64,000 bases of DNA from Desulfofustis glycolicus DSM 9705 (GCF_900130015.1 NZ_FQXS01000023.1:1-64000), one strand, 5' to 3'. Shown: positions 34,239 through 42,854, counted from the first letter of the stretch. Translations and numbers: made by a program. The notes: generated by a model not told the origin, from the sequence alone.

Positions 34239-34353
34239 GCTGGCACTCCTTGTCTAACGTATTAATCCGCTTGAATTTTGCGCTGTGGGAAGGTAAATAA
34301 CAAGGCTGTTTGCCAGGTTAGTGTTCCGGTCTGTCGCTGTTTCCGCCGCTTTA

Positions 34354-34498
34354 GGGGAGCTTGAAAAATTCGGAATTTCGTTCAAGATCGAGGCGCGCAA
34401 GAAAATTTTACCGCAGGCATATACAACACGATATTCCGAGGATAAATTTGCTTGCGCAACGATGAGATTGGGCGAAATGACAATTTTTCAGGGTTCCC
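34354..34498 (+). repeat. Dispersed MITE-like repeat, copy 2
   Basis: 145 bases from GGGGAGCTTGAAAAATT to AATTTTTCAGGGTTCCC. The ends are imperfect inverted repeats extending about 30 bp (AAAAATT..ATTTCG.TCAA at both ends). Flanked by TTA on both sides, a possible 3-base target duplication. It sits 32 bases before the glycosyltransferase ATG; the frame stays open through it. Confidence 0.8.
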
Positions 34499-34530
34499 TT
34501 AAGGTTTTTCCGCCCGTGCATACTAGCAAA

Positions 34531-35304
34531 ATGGATTGGAACTCCGCAACAACCAAAGGTGAAGATCATAGTGTCACGGCCGCCACCACCGGGGCGTGGT
34601 CCTTTTTTGACCGTATCTATTGCATCTCATTGAAAAACAGAACGGACCGAAGAGCGACCGCCCAGGCCCATTTTTCCCGCGTCGGTCTGGCCGATGCAGT
34701 TCAATTCGTGCTGGTTGACAAAGATCTCGGCGATAGTGAACGGGGAATTTATGAATCGCACCGGTTGTGCATGAAAATGGGTCTGGCCGCGGGTGCGCGA
34801 CGAATGCTTATCTTCGAGGACGATGCCGTCTTTCACCGCGTTTCGCCGGCCCTCATCGAGGACATGATCAGCTTCTTGGAGGCCAACGACGACTGGCAAT
34901 TCTTTTTTCTCGGCTGTCTGGTGAATCGGAGCGAAAAGACCGCGTTCCAGTCAGTGGTCAGAATCGAGTATCGCAGCCTTGCTCATGCCTATGCCGTAAC
35001 CGCCGCATGTGCCCGCGAACTGGTCGAGCATCACCCGTGGAGCGGCATTGCCTTCGATGCGATGCTGCGGGATATGCAGAGCAAGCAGATGTATGCGCTC
35101 TACCCGTCCGTTGCCTTCCAAAGCAACGCCGCTTCCGACAATGACCGCTATCTGCCGCTCGATCGGTTTCGCCGGTTCTGCGGCGGACTGAAACAGATCC
35201 AGCGCGCCAATGAATTTTATCAGCGGCACAAACGAACGATCATCGCCGCTCATCTGCTCGCCCTGCTGGTGATCGGTCTGGCTTGCTTCCAGGCGATTCT
35301 ATGA
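34531..35304 (+). CDS. Glycosyltransferase family 25-like protein (LPS/envelope)
   Basis: 257 residues from ATG 34531. The GT25 signature is visible: DRIYCISLKNRTDRRATAQ, GIYESHRLCMKMGLAAGARRMLIFEDDA with the metal-binding FEDDA, a later YALYPSVAFQS, and a C-terminal hydrophobic anchor (AAHLLALLVIGLACFQAIL). It would transfer a sugar, often galactose, to lipopolysaccharide or a protein. The frame is open upstream through a mobile repeat, and ATG codons inside the repeat (34462, 34477) are in frame, so the insertion may supply an alternative start. No clear Shine-Dalgarno. It overlaps the deacetylase by 4 bases. Confidence 0.75.
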   Translation: MDWNSATTKGEDHSVTAATTGAWSFFDRIYCISLKNRTDRRATAQAHFSRVGLADAVQFVLVDKDLGDSERGIYESHRLCMKMGLAAGARRMLIFEDDAVFHRVSPALIEDMISFLEANDDWQFFFLGCLVNRSEKTAFQSVVRIEYRSLAHAYAVTAACARELVEHHPWSGIAFDAMLRDMQSKQMYALYPSVAFQSNAASDNDRYLPLDRFRRFCGGLKQIQRANEFYQRHKRTIIAAHLLALLVIGLACFQAIL

Positions 35305-36164
35305 TACGTCGACAGCCACCTGGAGAATCGGGGTCCGGACTGCGATACTGGTCGCCGGCCGAGCGGCTCGGTATCGCCGTGTTTGCACTGAGCGTTCCGC
35401 TGGCCTTCATTTCATCCCAACTTGTCATTGGTGTTCTGGCTATTTTTGTGCTGGTATGTGCCATAATTCCGTTTTTCCCCGGGGTCTCCTTTTTTTTTCC
35501 GGTAATCGGCCGGGGACCGGACGCCTCGGCCGGTATCTGCCTGAGCTTTGACGACGGCCCCGATCCCGTCGCGACGCCTGCCGTCTTGGCACTGCTTCGG
35601 CAGCACCGGTTGCAGGCTGTTTTTTTTGTTACCGGCGAGCGGGCTGAGCGTTATCCGCACCTGATCGATGCGTTGTTGGCCGATGGGCACAGCATCGGCA
35701 ATCACTCTTACAGCCATGACAACTTCATCATGTTTCGCAGCGAAGCCAGGCTGAGCGCCGAGATCGAGTTGACACAGCGGGTGCTTGGCGCACACGGTAT
35801 TCGCCCGCATTTTTTTCGGCCACCGGTGGGCATCAATACACCCCGGTATGTCGAACCGTTGCGGCAAAGCGGGTTGACGGCCGTGACCTTCAGTCGGCGA
35901 GCCGGTGACAGGGGAAATCGAAAGATTCATGGTCTGTCCGGACGGATTTTGCGGCGACTCCGGCCGGGAGATATCGTGCTGCTCCACGATACGGCTCCAA
36001 GACGGGTCGTCGATCTGTCGCTCCTGCTGGCCGAGATTGAACGACTTATCAGCGGGATCGAACAGCGAGGACTGGCTATTATACCCGTGGCGACACTGCT
36101 CGGTCGGCCGGCGATGTCCGTCTTGACCAAAACCGCCGAGCAGGCTGATCGCAATTGCAGCTGA
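35301..36164 (+). CDS. Polysaccharide deacetylase (NodB homology), membrane-anchored
   Basis: 287 residues. Two hydrophobic helices at the N-terminus (about 25-75) precede a NodB domain with motif 1 LSFDDGPDP (metal Asp), motif 2 HSYSHDN (HSxxH zinc ligands), motif 3 FFRPPVGINTP and a late IVLLHDT. It removes N- or O-acetyl groups from envelope polysaccharide or peptidoglycan, probably on the outer side of the inner membrane. The ATG overlaps the glycosyltransferase stop (ATGA), so the two genes are translationally coupled and probably act on the same glycan. Confidence 0.88.
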   Translation: MIRRQPPGESGSGLRYWSPAERLGIAVFALSVPLAFISSQLVIGVLAIFVLVCAIIPFFPGVSFFFPVIGRGPDASAGICLSFDDGPDPVATPAVLALLRQHRLQAVFFVTGERAERYPHLIDALLADGHSIGNHSYSHDNFIMFRSEARLSAEIELTQRVLGAHGIRPHFFRPPVGINTPRYVEPLRQSGLTAVTFSRRAGDRGNRKIHGLSGRILRRLRPGDIVLLHDTAPRRVVDLSLLLAEIERLISGIEQRGLAIIPVATLLGRPAMSVLTKTAEQADRNCS

Positions 36165-36182
36165 TCAAGCCCGCCGTTTTGA

Positions 36183-38315
36183 TCAGGCCAGTCCTTTCAT
36201 AGACAGGCTGATGCGTTGTCTGTCGAGGTCCACTTCCAGGACCCGCACCTGTACCTGCTGACGAACCCTGACCACGGCGGCCGGGTCCGACACGAAGGTA
36301 TCGGCGAGTTGGCTGATATGGATCAGGCCGTCGCGATGCACGCCGATATCGGCAAAGGCCCCGAACGTGGTGACGTTGGTGATGATCGCCGGTACGATCA
36401 TGCCCGGTTGCAGGTCGGCAGGCTGGTTGATACCCTCGGCAAAGCGAAAGGACTGAAATTGTTGGCGCGGATCGCGTCCCGGTCGAGCCAACTCTTCCAT
36501 GATATCGGTCAGCGTCGGCAGGCCGATCGATTCGCTGCAATAGGCGGAGACATCGATTGATTCGCGGAGGGATGGTGAGGCGAGTACGTCCGCAACCGTG
36601 GCGCCGAGGTCGGCGGCCATCTGCTCCACGAGTCCGTATCGTTCCGGGTGAACCGCACTGGCGTCGAGCGGGTGGCTGCCGTCGGAGATCCTGAGAAAGC
36701 CGGCGGCCTGTTCAAAGACCTTGGCCCCGAGTCGTGGCACCTTGAGGAGTTCCCGGCGCGAGCGAAACGGTCCGTGTTGATCGCGATAGTGGACGATCGC
36801 TACGGCCAGCGCCTCGCCGATGCCCGACACATGGGTGAGCAGTTCACCGCTGGCGGAATTCACCTCGACGCCGACGCTGTTCACGCAACTGGCAACGACC
36901 TCCGCCAGGCTCGCTTTCAACAGCGCCTGGTTGACATCGTGCTGGTATTGTCCGACCCCGATCGATTTCGGGTCGATCTTGACGAGTTCTGCGAGTGGGT
37001 CCTGCAACCGTCTGCCGATGGACACCGCGCCACGAACGGTAAGATCCAGGTCGGGGAATTCGCGTCGGGCGATCTCCGAAGCGGAATATATGGAAGCACC
37101 GTCCTCGTTGACCATGGTGATCATGATTCGCTGGTCGAGCCCCACTTCTCTGATGAAGGTTTCAGTCTCCCGGCCGGCCGTGCCGCTGCCGACGGCGATG
37201 GCTTCGATTCGGTAGGTGTCGGCCAGTTCTTTGACCGTCTGTGCTGCCGCCGACCGCTGTTTCTCCCCTTGGGTCGGGTAAATGGTGGTGGTATGCAAGA
37301 GGCGTCCCTGGCCGTCGAGACAGACCAGCTTGGCGCCGGTGCGAAAGCCCGGGTCAAGTGCCATGACACGTTTCTGGCCGAGCGGCGGGGCGAGCAGCAG
37401 GTGGCGCAGGTTGTCGGCAAAAACGGTGATGGCCTCGCGGTCGGCCTTGTCCTTGAACTCCTGCCTGATCTCATTTTCCAGCGATGGAGCGAGCAGTCGT
37501 TTGTAACCGTCTTCGATGGCGGCGAGCACCTGATCGCGGTGTGGGGAAGGTTTGAGCCAGCGCTTGGTCAACTCGGCGAGGGCCGCCTGTTCATCGGGCC
37601 TGATCGATACAGACAGCATTTTTTCCGTCTCGCCGCGTAGCAGGGCCAGCAGCCGATGTCCGGCGATCCGGGTGATCGGTTCCTGCCACTGGAAATAGTC
37701 GCGGTACTTCGCAGCGGCCTCGCGGTTTTTCTCGACCACTCGCGAGACGACGCTCGCCCGGCGGCGAAAAAACTCTCGCATGGCGCTTCTCGTGGCCGGA
37801 TCTTCGGTAACCCGTTCGGCGATGATGTCTCGCGCTCCGGCAAGGGCCGCCGCCGCGTCCGGTACCTGTTGGTCGGGATTGATGAACCTGGAGAGTACCA
37901 GTTCCTCCTGACCCTGCTCCAGTAACAGCTTGGCCAGCGGTTCCAGCCCTCGTTCCCGGGCGATGGCGGCTCGGGTCCTGCGTTTTGGGCGAAACGGCAG
38001 GTAGATATCCTCGAGTTCGGTCAGGGTGGTGGCCCCGTTCAGATTGGCAGCCAGCTGCTCGGTGAGCAATTGGCGCTCTTGCAGGGAAGAAATGACGGCG
38101 GCCCGGCGCTTGACCAGCTCATGATGCCGACTGAGTTGATCCTTGATGGTGGTCAAGGCGACTTCGTCAAGGCATCCGGTAACCTCCTTGCGGTAGCGAG
38201 CGATAAACGGGACGGTGGCGCCACCGTCAAACAGTTCGGCGGCGGCCGCAACCTGTCGGCCGGTTATGCCGAGCCATGCAGCGATAGTCAGATGATGGGT
38301 TGCCGGGACGGTCAT
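36183..38315 (-). CDS. tex: Tex-family S1 RNA-binding transcription accessory protein
   Basis: About 710 residues: N-terminal Tex helices (TVPFIARYRKEVTGCLDE), YqgF/RNase H-like domain (LDPGFRTGAKLVCLDGQG), helix-hairpin-helix pair (VGVEVNSASGELLTHVSGIGEALA) and a C-terminal S1 domain (GMIVPAIITNVTTFGAFADIGVHRDGLIHIS). It binds nucleic acid and is linked to RNA polymerase recycling and stress. ATG 38315 is preferred over TTG 38321; no strong ribosome binding site. It converges on the deacetylase gene with an 18-base gap. Confidence 0.95.
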   Translation of the reverse strand: MTVPATHHLTIAAWLGITGRQVAAAAELFDGGATVPFIARYRKEVTGCLDEVALTTIKDQLSRHHELVKRRAAVISSLQERQLLTEQLAANLNGATTLTELEDIYLPFRPKRRTRAAIARERGLEPLAKLLLEQGQEELVLSRFINPDQQVPDAAAALAGARDIIAERVTEDPATRSAMREFFRRRASVVSRVVEKNREAAAKYRDYFQWQEPITRIAGHRLLALLRGETEKMLSVSIRPDEQAALAELTKRWLKPSPHRDQVLAAIEDGYKRLLAPSLENEIRQEFKDKADREAITVFADNLRHLLLAPPLGQKRVMALDPGFRTGAKLVCLDGQGRLLHTTTIYPTQGEKQRSAAAQTVKELADTYRIEAIAVGSGTAGRETETFIREVGLDQRIMITMVNEDGASIYSASEIARREFPDLDLTVRGAVSIGRRLQDPLAELVKIDPKSIGVGQYQHDVNQALLKASLAEVVASCVNSVGVEVNSASGELLTHVSGIGEALAVAIVHYRDQHGPFRSRRELLKVPRLGAKVFEQAAGFLRISDGSHPLDASAVHPERYGLVEQMAADLGATVADVLASPSLRESIDVSAYCSESIGLPTLTDIMEELARPGRDPRQQFQSFRFAEGINQPADLQPGMIVPAIITNVTTFGAFADIGVHRDGLIHISQLADTFVSDPAAVVRVRQQVQVRVLEVDLDRQRISLSMKGLA

Positions 38316-38448
38316 TTTCAAACGTGAAAGCAGGCATGTTTATGGTATGGTTCGCAGGTCATTCCGGTGAACCGGGATGGCGCCATCATAGTAACGAAGT
38401 GATGGCAACGCAAGAGAGATTGGCGGGGATATCCGCGGGAGGAGATCA

Positions 38449-38643
38449 ATGGCCCGGCACCGTTGTGACAGTTGTTCGTTCCGGAAAAAAAATGAAACCA
38501 ACCCGAGCTCATTGCTCGGCCGGCTCTGGTTGTTTCATACCAGATTTTGTCCCGGTTGGCGCCGCTATCTAGCCGAATTGCCGGAAAACGAGCGGCGCGA
38601 GGTGATCCGGCGCAGCACGAATAAGCGGGAAAAACGGGCATGA
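38449..38643 (+). CDS. Small Cys-containing conserved-looking protein
   Basis: 64 residues with CDSCSFRKK near the start, then LGRLWLFHTRFCPGWRRYLAEL and a basic tail. The CxxC plus (W/H)...FCPGW pattern resembles short proteins I associate with many anaerobes, but I cannot name a family or function; metal binding by CxxC and the later Cys is possible. An excellent Shine-Dalgarno (GGGAGGAGATCA) precedes the ATG, and the stop overlaps the DUF3465 start by 4 bases, so it is a real, coupled gene. Confidence 0.7.
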   Translation: MARHRCDSCSFRKKNETNPSSLLGRLWLFHTRFCPGWRRYLAELPENERREVIRRSTNKREKRA

Positions 38644-39077
38644 GACAGCGGATTGTCCTGGTTCTGCTGCTGCTGCTCGGGCTGGTCGTGCTGCAGCAGC
38701 GTTATCACTGGTTTTTCGACGAGCCGTCCGGCGAGATCGTCTCCTCCGCAGAGCAACTGCAGCAGGCCTTTCGTGATCGGCGCAGTTCGATTCAGGTCGA
38801 AGGGCGGGGAACCATTATCAAGGTTCTCAAAGACGATCGTCAGGGGAGTCGGCATCAGCGTTTTATTCTCGAGTTGCCGACCGGACAGACACTGCTCGTC
38901 AGCCACAATATCGATCTGGCGCCACGGATCGATACGCTGCGTATCGGTGACCAGGTCGAGTTCTTCGGGATCTATGAATATAACGATCAGGGCGGTGTGA
39001 TCCACTGGACCCATCATGATCCGGCGGGCAGACATGTGGATGGTTGGATCAGGCATAACGGACGTCTGTATCGCTAG
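38640..39077 (+). CDS. DUF3465 family protein
   Basis: 145 residues. An N-terminal hydrophobic segment (IVLVLLLLLGLVVLQQRY) serves as membrane anchor or signal. The rest is the DUF3465 domain with VEGRGTIIKVLKDDRQGSRH, LLVSHNIDLAPRIDTL and the hallmark GGVIHWTHHDPAGRHVDGWI, rich in His. Probably periplasmic; the His/Asp cluster suggests metal binding, but function is not known. ATG overlaps the upstream stop. Confidence 0.85.
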   Translation: MRQRIVLVLLLLLGLVVLQQRYHWFFDEPSGEIVSSAEQLQQAFRDRRSSIQVEGRGTIIKVLKDDRQGSRHQRFILELPTGQTLLVSHNIDLAPRIDTLRIGDQVEFFGIYEYNDQGGVIHWTHHDPAGRHVDGWIRHNGRLYR

Positions 39078-39212
39078 GGGCGACCACCGGACCTTCGCGA
39101 TAAAGCATCCGGTAGAACCGACCAGCCCTGGGATTGATTTCATCGCATGGCAACAAGGACAGTTGCCGGTAATAACCGGATAGGGAAACGATTATCGAAT
39201 GGGAGGTGAGCC

Positions 39213-40037
39213 ATGTACAGCAGTGTTGCCGATGCCATCGGTCTGAAATACGAGCCGCTGGTCGTGCTGTTTGCCGACAGCAAACCCGAACAGGCCAGGC
39301 AGTTTAAAGAAGGCAAGTGGGGCTGCGTGATGTTCATGGTGGCGGCGGTCTTGAAAGGGGAGACCGCGGTGTTTGATCGTTCCAGCTTTGGCTGCTTTGG
39401 CGGCGGGACCGGTCTCGGTTTCGGCGATCAGTACGAAAATTTTCCCGGCGGCAAGGGCTGCTTTCAGTATTTCTTGTCGGTCGGCAACGACCAGTGGTCC
39501 CATGGCCGGGAGGCGGCCGAGCAGGTCAAGCCGTTCATGCGGCCGGCGGCGTTCAAACATTTCACCCATGGAGAGCGGTACTTCAAGTCGCCGGAGCTGG
39601 TCGGCCAATTTATCCAGAGCCTGCCGATCACCACGGTACCCGCTCCCTATGTGGTATTCAAACCGCTCGTCGAGGTGATCGAGGAAGAGGAACAACCGGA
39701 GGTCATCGTCTTCTTCGGGAACATGGACCAGATTGCCGCGCTGACCGTGTTGGTCAATTATGGTCGCGGCCATAATGAAAATGTGATTTTTCCGTATGCC
39801 GCCGGCTGTCAGTCGATCGGCATTTATCCGCTGGCCGAGGCGCGGCGTGATCTGCCGCGGGCAGTGCTGGGTCTTAACGATCTGTCCGCCCGGGTATACC
39901 TGAAGCGGCTGCTTCGCGACGACGTCCTCAGTTTTGCGGTACCGCTGAAACTGTTTCGGGAAATGGAGAACAATCTCGAAGAGAGTTTTCTCTCGGGTGA
40001 CACCTGGCGGGAACTGCGCACGATGGGGTCGTTTTGA
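39213..40037 (+). CDS. DUF169 family protein
   Basis: 274 residues, cytoplasmic. DUF169 features: EPLVVLFADSKPEQARQFKEGKWGCVMFMVAA, GCFGGGTGLGFGDQY with conserved Cys/Gly, GERYFKSPELVGQF, and CQSIGIYPLAE. Such proteins are widespread in methanogens and sulfate reducers and carry conserved cysteines that may bind a metal or Fe-S cluster; no reaction is established. GGGAGGTGAGCC precedes the ATG. It stands alone between DUF3465 and a convergent GGCT-like gene. Confidence 0.82.
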   Translation: MYSSVADAIGLKYEPLVVLFADSKPEQARQFKEGKWGCVMFMVAAVLKGETAVFDRSSFGCFGGGTGLGFGDQYENFPGGKGCFQYFLSVGNDQWSHGREAAEQVKPFMRPAAFKHFTHGERYFKSPELVGQFIQSLPITTVPAPYVVFKPLVEVIEEEEQPEVIVFFGNMDQIAALTVLVNYGRGHNENVIFPYAAGCQSIGIYPLAEARRDLPRAVLGLNDLSARVYLKRLLRDDVLSFAVPLKLFREMENNLEESFLSGDTWRELRTMGSF

Positions 40038-40054
40038 GCACCATGTAGCGACGG

Positions 40055-40486
40055 TTATTGCTCACCGATTGACGCCCCCCTGTGAAAACCGAGATACGAG
40101 CTGAGAAAATACGGCAAGCTGCTCCGCCGAAACAGCTCTGCATCCCAATCCTCTTCTGCGACGATGGAGCGATGGTCCGGGTTGAGTACGTAGACGCCGG
40201 CCTTGGTCGTTGTGTCGGCAGAGATTGACACCACTTCGATCCGGCGACGGTAATAGTCCCCTTCAAAGGTATCGAGTCTGTCGATATCGTCAGCTGCGAT
40301 ATCGAGATAGACCATACCGTCTATCCGATCTTCCGGAAGAGCGTTCAGCGCCACCGGATACACTTCTCCCTTGACGGCCTTGCGTCGATAGCCGGGCAGC
40401 GTCGCCGGTCGGCAGCGGTAATTACCGTGGACAACGCGGGACCAGACCTCCCGGAACATCAGTGAACCGTACGTGAAGATGTGCAT
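40055..40486 (-). CDS. Gamma-glutamylcyclotransferase (AIG2-like) family protein
   Basis: 143 residues. The GGCT fold start FTYGSLMFREVW (YGSL motif), then LPGYRRKAVKGEVYPVAL and the glutamate-containing LDTFEGDYYRR that bears the catalytic acid in this family. It would cleave gamma-glutamyl amines or peptides to 5-oxoproline, or play a related role. The ATG lacks an obvious ribosome binding site. Converges on the DUF169 gene. Confidence 0.82.
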   Translation of the reverse strand: MHIFTYGSLMFREVWSRVVHGNYRCRPATLPGYRRKAVKGEVYPVALNALPEDRIDGMVYLDIAADDIDRLDTFEGDYYRRRIEVVSISADTTTKAGVYVLNPDHRSIVAEEDWDAELFRRSSLPYFLSSYLGFHRGASIGEQ

Positions 40487-40555
40487 GGTGATTGAAGCCA
40501 GGGTAGAATCAGAGAAACGGACCGCAGAAACGTATCGTTTCAGGAGCCCCTTCTA

Positions 40556-40957
40556 TCATCCTTTAGGTTCTCTTTCGGGAAGAGAAATATCCAGCCACCC
40601 CAGGGCATCAGCTTTGCTCTTGAAGCTGCTCATCGCCACTGGCGAGCCCTCGATTTCCAGCTGTGCGTCGATCATCCGGCCGAGACCGAAGTCAAGATCC
40701 TTGGCGAATACCAGGGCGGATTTGCCGCCGCGGCGATTGGCGATTTGTGGCCTTATATAGTGGGCCAGCGAGGAGATATCGTCGCTTGAGATGGAGGTCA
40801 CGTCTGCTGTGGAAAAGTCCCAGAGAGAATGCAGGGTTGGTTGACCACCGTAGTAATCGTGCAATTCCTCGAGGATGGTGTCGGCGCTGATCACTCCATG
40901 GGCGGTGAAGATCGTCAGCTCACTGTCGGGGTAGCTCTGTCTGTCTATGGATTTCAT
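40556..40957 (-). CDS. SpoIIAA-like/STAS-type small protein
   Basis: 133 residues. It resembles SpoIIAA-like proteins: an early strand ELTIFTAHGVISADTILEEL, a central LHSLWDFSTADVTSISSDDI and a C-terminal SFKSKADALGWLDI, consistent with a small STAS-like alpha/beta fold without enzyme motifs. Possible role in lipid or protein interaction; unknown. AAAGG lies in front of the ATG. Confidence 0.6.
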   Translation of the reverse strand: MKSIDRQSYPDSELTIFTAHGVISADTILEELHDYYGGQPTLHSLWDFSTADVTSISSDDISSLAHYIRPQIANRRGGKSALVFAKDLDFGLGRMIDAQLEIEGSPVAMSSFKSKADALGWLDISLPEREPKG

Positions 40958-41144
40958 CGGGAAACCTTTGCCGCGGTGGCGGCCATTGCTGACAAAGCAA
41001 GCGTTAGGCGGGATCTGGTGGACCGTATTTCACTTTTTCGTCGGCAGAAGATCTTCGCCGTTATCAGGTAATCATTATAGACGATCAGACAGCCTTTACC
41101 AAAGTTCCATACACATCGTGATTTTTTTTATATGAAAATCGGCG

Positions 41145-41164
41145 GGACAGGTTTTAACCTGTCC
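41145..41164. repeat. Perfect inverted repeat upstream of nifV
   Basis: GGACAGGTTTTAACCTGTCC, with outer GCG/CGC extending the stem. It lies 310 bases before nifV; it could be a terminator-type stem or an operator. The region 40958-41454 has no gene. Confidence 0.6.
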
Positions 41165-41255
41165 ACCGCTCAATTTCAAAAACCAACCAGCAATTCCGAC
41201 CACGGCGCTGATTTTCATCGTTCGTTGTGACGTCCCGTCATGGGGGTTATACGAA

Positions 41256-41288
41256 AATCATTTCCCCGGGCTGGCCGGGAAAATGATT
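41256..41288. repeat. Second inverted repeat upstream of nifV
   Basis: AATCATTTCCCCGG pairs with CCGGGAAAATGATT (one mismatch) around a 5-base loop. It directly abuts a truncated copy of the dispersed repeat and lies about 120 bases upstream of the sigma54 promoter. Confidence 0.6.
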
Positions 41289-41331
41289 GGCGCCTCGATA
41301 TTGAACGAAATTCCGAATTTTCAAGATCCCC
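41289..41331 (-). repeat. Truncated copy of the dispersed MITE-like repeat
   Basis: GGCGCCTCGATATTGAACGA followed by AATTCCGAATTTTCAAGATCCCC corresponds to one end (about 43 bases) of the 145-bp repeat, in the orientation of copies 1 and 4. The rest of the element is absent. It lies between a hairpin and the nifV promoter. Confidence 0.65.
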
Positions 41332-41405
41332 AGAGCTATAAAGCTATCCCCTGCTGTGTGGCTATGCGATTGATTTTTGCAGCCCGGCAGGACACCGTTG
41401 TTTAG

Positions 41406-41421
41406 TGGCACGGTTCTTGCT
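41406..41421 (+). promoter_or_regulatory. Sigma54 promoter of nifV
   Basis: TGGCACGGTTCTTGCT, a full match to the -24/-12 consensus TGGCAC-N5-TTGCW, 34 bases before the nifV ATG. I saw no TGT-N10-ACA NifA site in the 300 bases upstream. Confidence 0.9.
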
Positions 41422-41454
41422 CAATTAAGGAAAACCATCATTAACGGAGCAGCC

Positions 41455-42567
41455 ATGAATACACGTTATCAGATTATCGACACTACCCTGCGAGAAGGCG
41501 AACAGGCTCCCGGTGTGGTCTTTACCTCCGAACAGAAACGTCTCATTATCGGATGGTTGTCCGGGATCGGAATCAGTGAGGTTGAGCTTGGCTTTGCCGC
41601 CCCGCTGGCGCCATGTCAAGCATCGCTGGTACGTTTTTGTCGTGAGCGCTATCCTTCCTTGCAACTTTCGTTGTGGAGCCGATGCCTTGCCGAAGACATC
41701 GAGCAGGCTGCCGTAGCCGGAGTCGATACGGTTTCGTTGTCCATTCCGGTCTCCGATCTATTGCTGGCAACCAAGCTCGGCAGAAATCGCCGGTGGGCGG
41801 AACGAACGGCCTGTGACGCGATCCATCGGGTTCGAGAACTGGGCTTGTCCGCCGCCATCGGTTTTGAGGACGCTACCCGCGCCGATCGGACTTTTCTGTT
41901 GGAATTGTCGTCCCGGGTTGAGGAGGCAGGTGCCTGGCGGATACGTCTGGCTGATACGGTTGGCATTGTCTCGCCCCTGGCGATGGCCGGCTTGGTCGGT
42001 GAATTAGGACGAGCGTTGCATAGCGCGCAAATTGCCGTTCACACCCATAACGATTTCGGGATGGCGACCGCTAATGCCCTGGCGGCACTCGATGCCGGCG
42101 CCACCTGGGTGGATGCAACGGTGCTTGGGCTCGGGGAGCGATGCGGCTGCGCACGACTCGAAGAAGTAGTCGGTTATCTGACGCTGGTACGCGATGTCCC
42201 CGAACTGTCTATCTCCTGTCTGGTCGAGTTGGCACATGAAGTCGCTGCAATGACGCGCCGACCGGTCTCTCCATGGGCCCCGGTGACCGGAGCGTCAATT
42301 TTCACCTGTGAAAGCGGGCTGCATTTACAGGGATTGCTCGTTGATTCCCGCACCTACGAACCGTATCCTCCGGAGCTGGTTGGCGCTCGTCGCATGCTGC
42401 AGGTCGGCGCAAAGAGCGGCAGGGCGGCGATGCGGCAGATGCTGGCCGGAGAGGGAGGAGATGAGCGTTGTCTTTCGGCAGAACAGGCCGGCAGAGTCCG
42501 TGATCGAGCACGCTCCCTGGGACGGGGGATGACCAGGGAAGAGCTGACCGCCTTGCTTGCAAAGTAA
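41455..42567 (+). CDS. nifV: Homocitrate synthase for FeMo-cofactor
   Basis: 370 residues, HMGL-like TIM barrel: start IIDTTLREGEQAPGVVF (metal-binding Asp and catalytic Arg), GADTVSLSIPVSD-like segment, IGFEDATRADRTFL, RLADTVGI, and VHTHNDFGMATANALAA (metal-binding HxH). It condenses acetyl-CoA and 2-oxoglutarate to homocitrate, the organic ligand of FeMo-co. The start at 41455 has GGAG 9 bases ahead and follows the sigma54 promoter, which supports nifV over lysine or leucine pathway homologs. Single-gene unit before the tup operon. Confidence 0.92.
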   Translation: MNTRYQIIDTTLREGEQAPGVVFTSEQKRLIIGWLSGIGISEVELGFAAPLAPCQASLVRFCRERYPSLQLSLWSRCLAEDIEQAAVAGVDTVSLSIPVSDLLLATKLGRNRRWAERTACDAIHRVRELGLSAAIGFEDATRADRTFLLELSSRVEEAGAWRIRLADTVGIVSPLAMAGLVGELGRALHSAQIAVHTHNDFGMATANALAALDAGATWVDATVLGLGERCGCARLEEVVGYLTLVRDVPELSISCLVELAHEVAAMTRRPVSPWAPVTGASIFTCESGLHLQGLLVDSRTYEPYPPELVGARRMLQVGAKSGRAAMRQMLAGEGGDERCLSAEQAGRVRDRARSLGRGMTREELTALLAK

Positions 42568-42711
42568 AATTGTCGAGGGAAGGATATGGTAGATGCCGTT
42601 GTTCTGGGTTGCTCCTGGTCATTATGGGTTAGAAAATCGAATTTGTTTGAAGAAGGCCCCTTGTCTACTTAATAATAATTCATCTTTGCTGAGTAATCTT
42701 TACTCAGGATT

Positions 42712-42854
42712 GGAGAGCTTGAAAAATTCGGAATTTCGTTCAAGATTGAGGCGTGCATGAAAATTTTACCGCAGGCATATATATGATATTCCGAGGATAA
42801 ACTTTGATTGCGCAACGATGAGATTGAGCGAAATGACAATTTTTCAAGGTTTCC
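42712..42854 (+). repeat. Dispersed MITE-like repeat, copy 3
   Basis: 143 bases from GGAGAGCTTGAAAAATT to AATTTTTCAAGGTTTCC, very similar in sequence to the copy at 34354 and in the same orientation. It lies 48 bases before tupA and fills much of the nifV-tupA gap (42568-42902), so the tup promoter is either inside or beside it. Confidence 0.8.

Noticed and set aside
34321-34530. 70-residue N-terminal extension of the glycosyltransferase
   Set aside because: Most of it (34354-34498) is the dispersed repeat, and the family homology begins after 34600.
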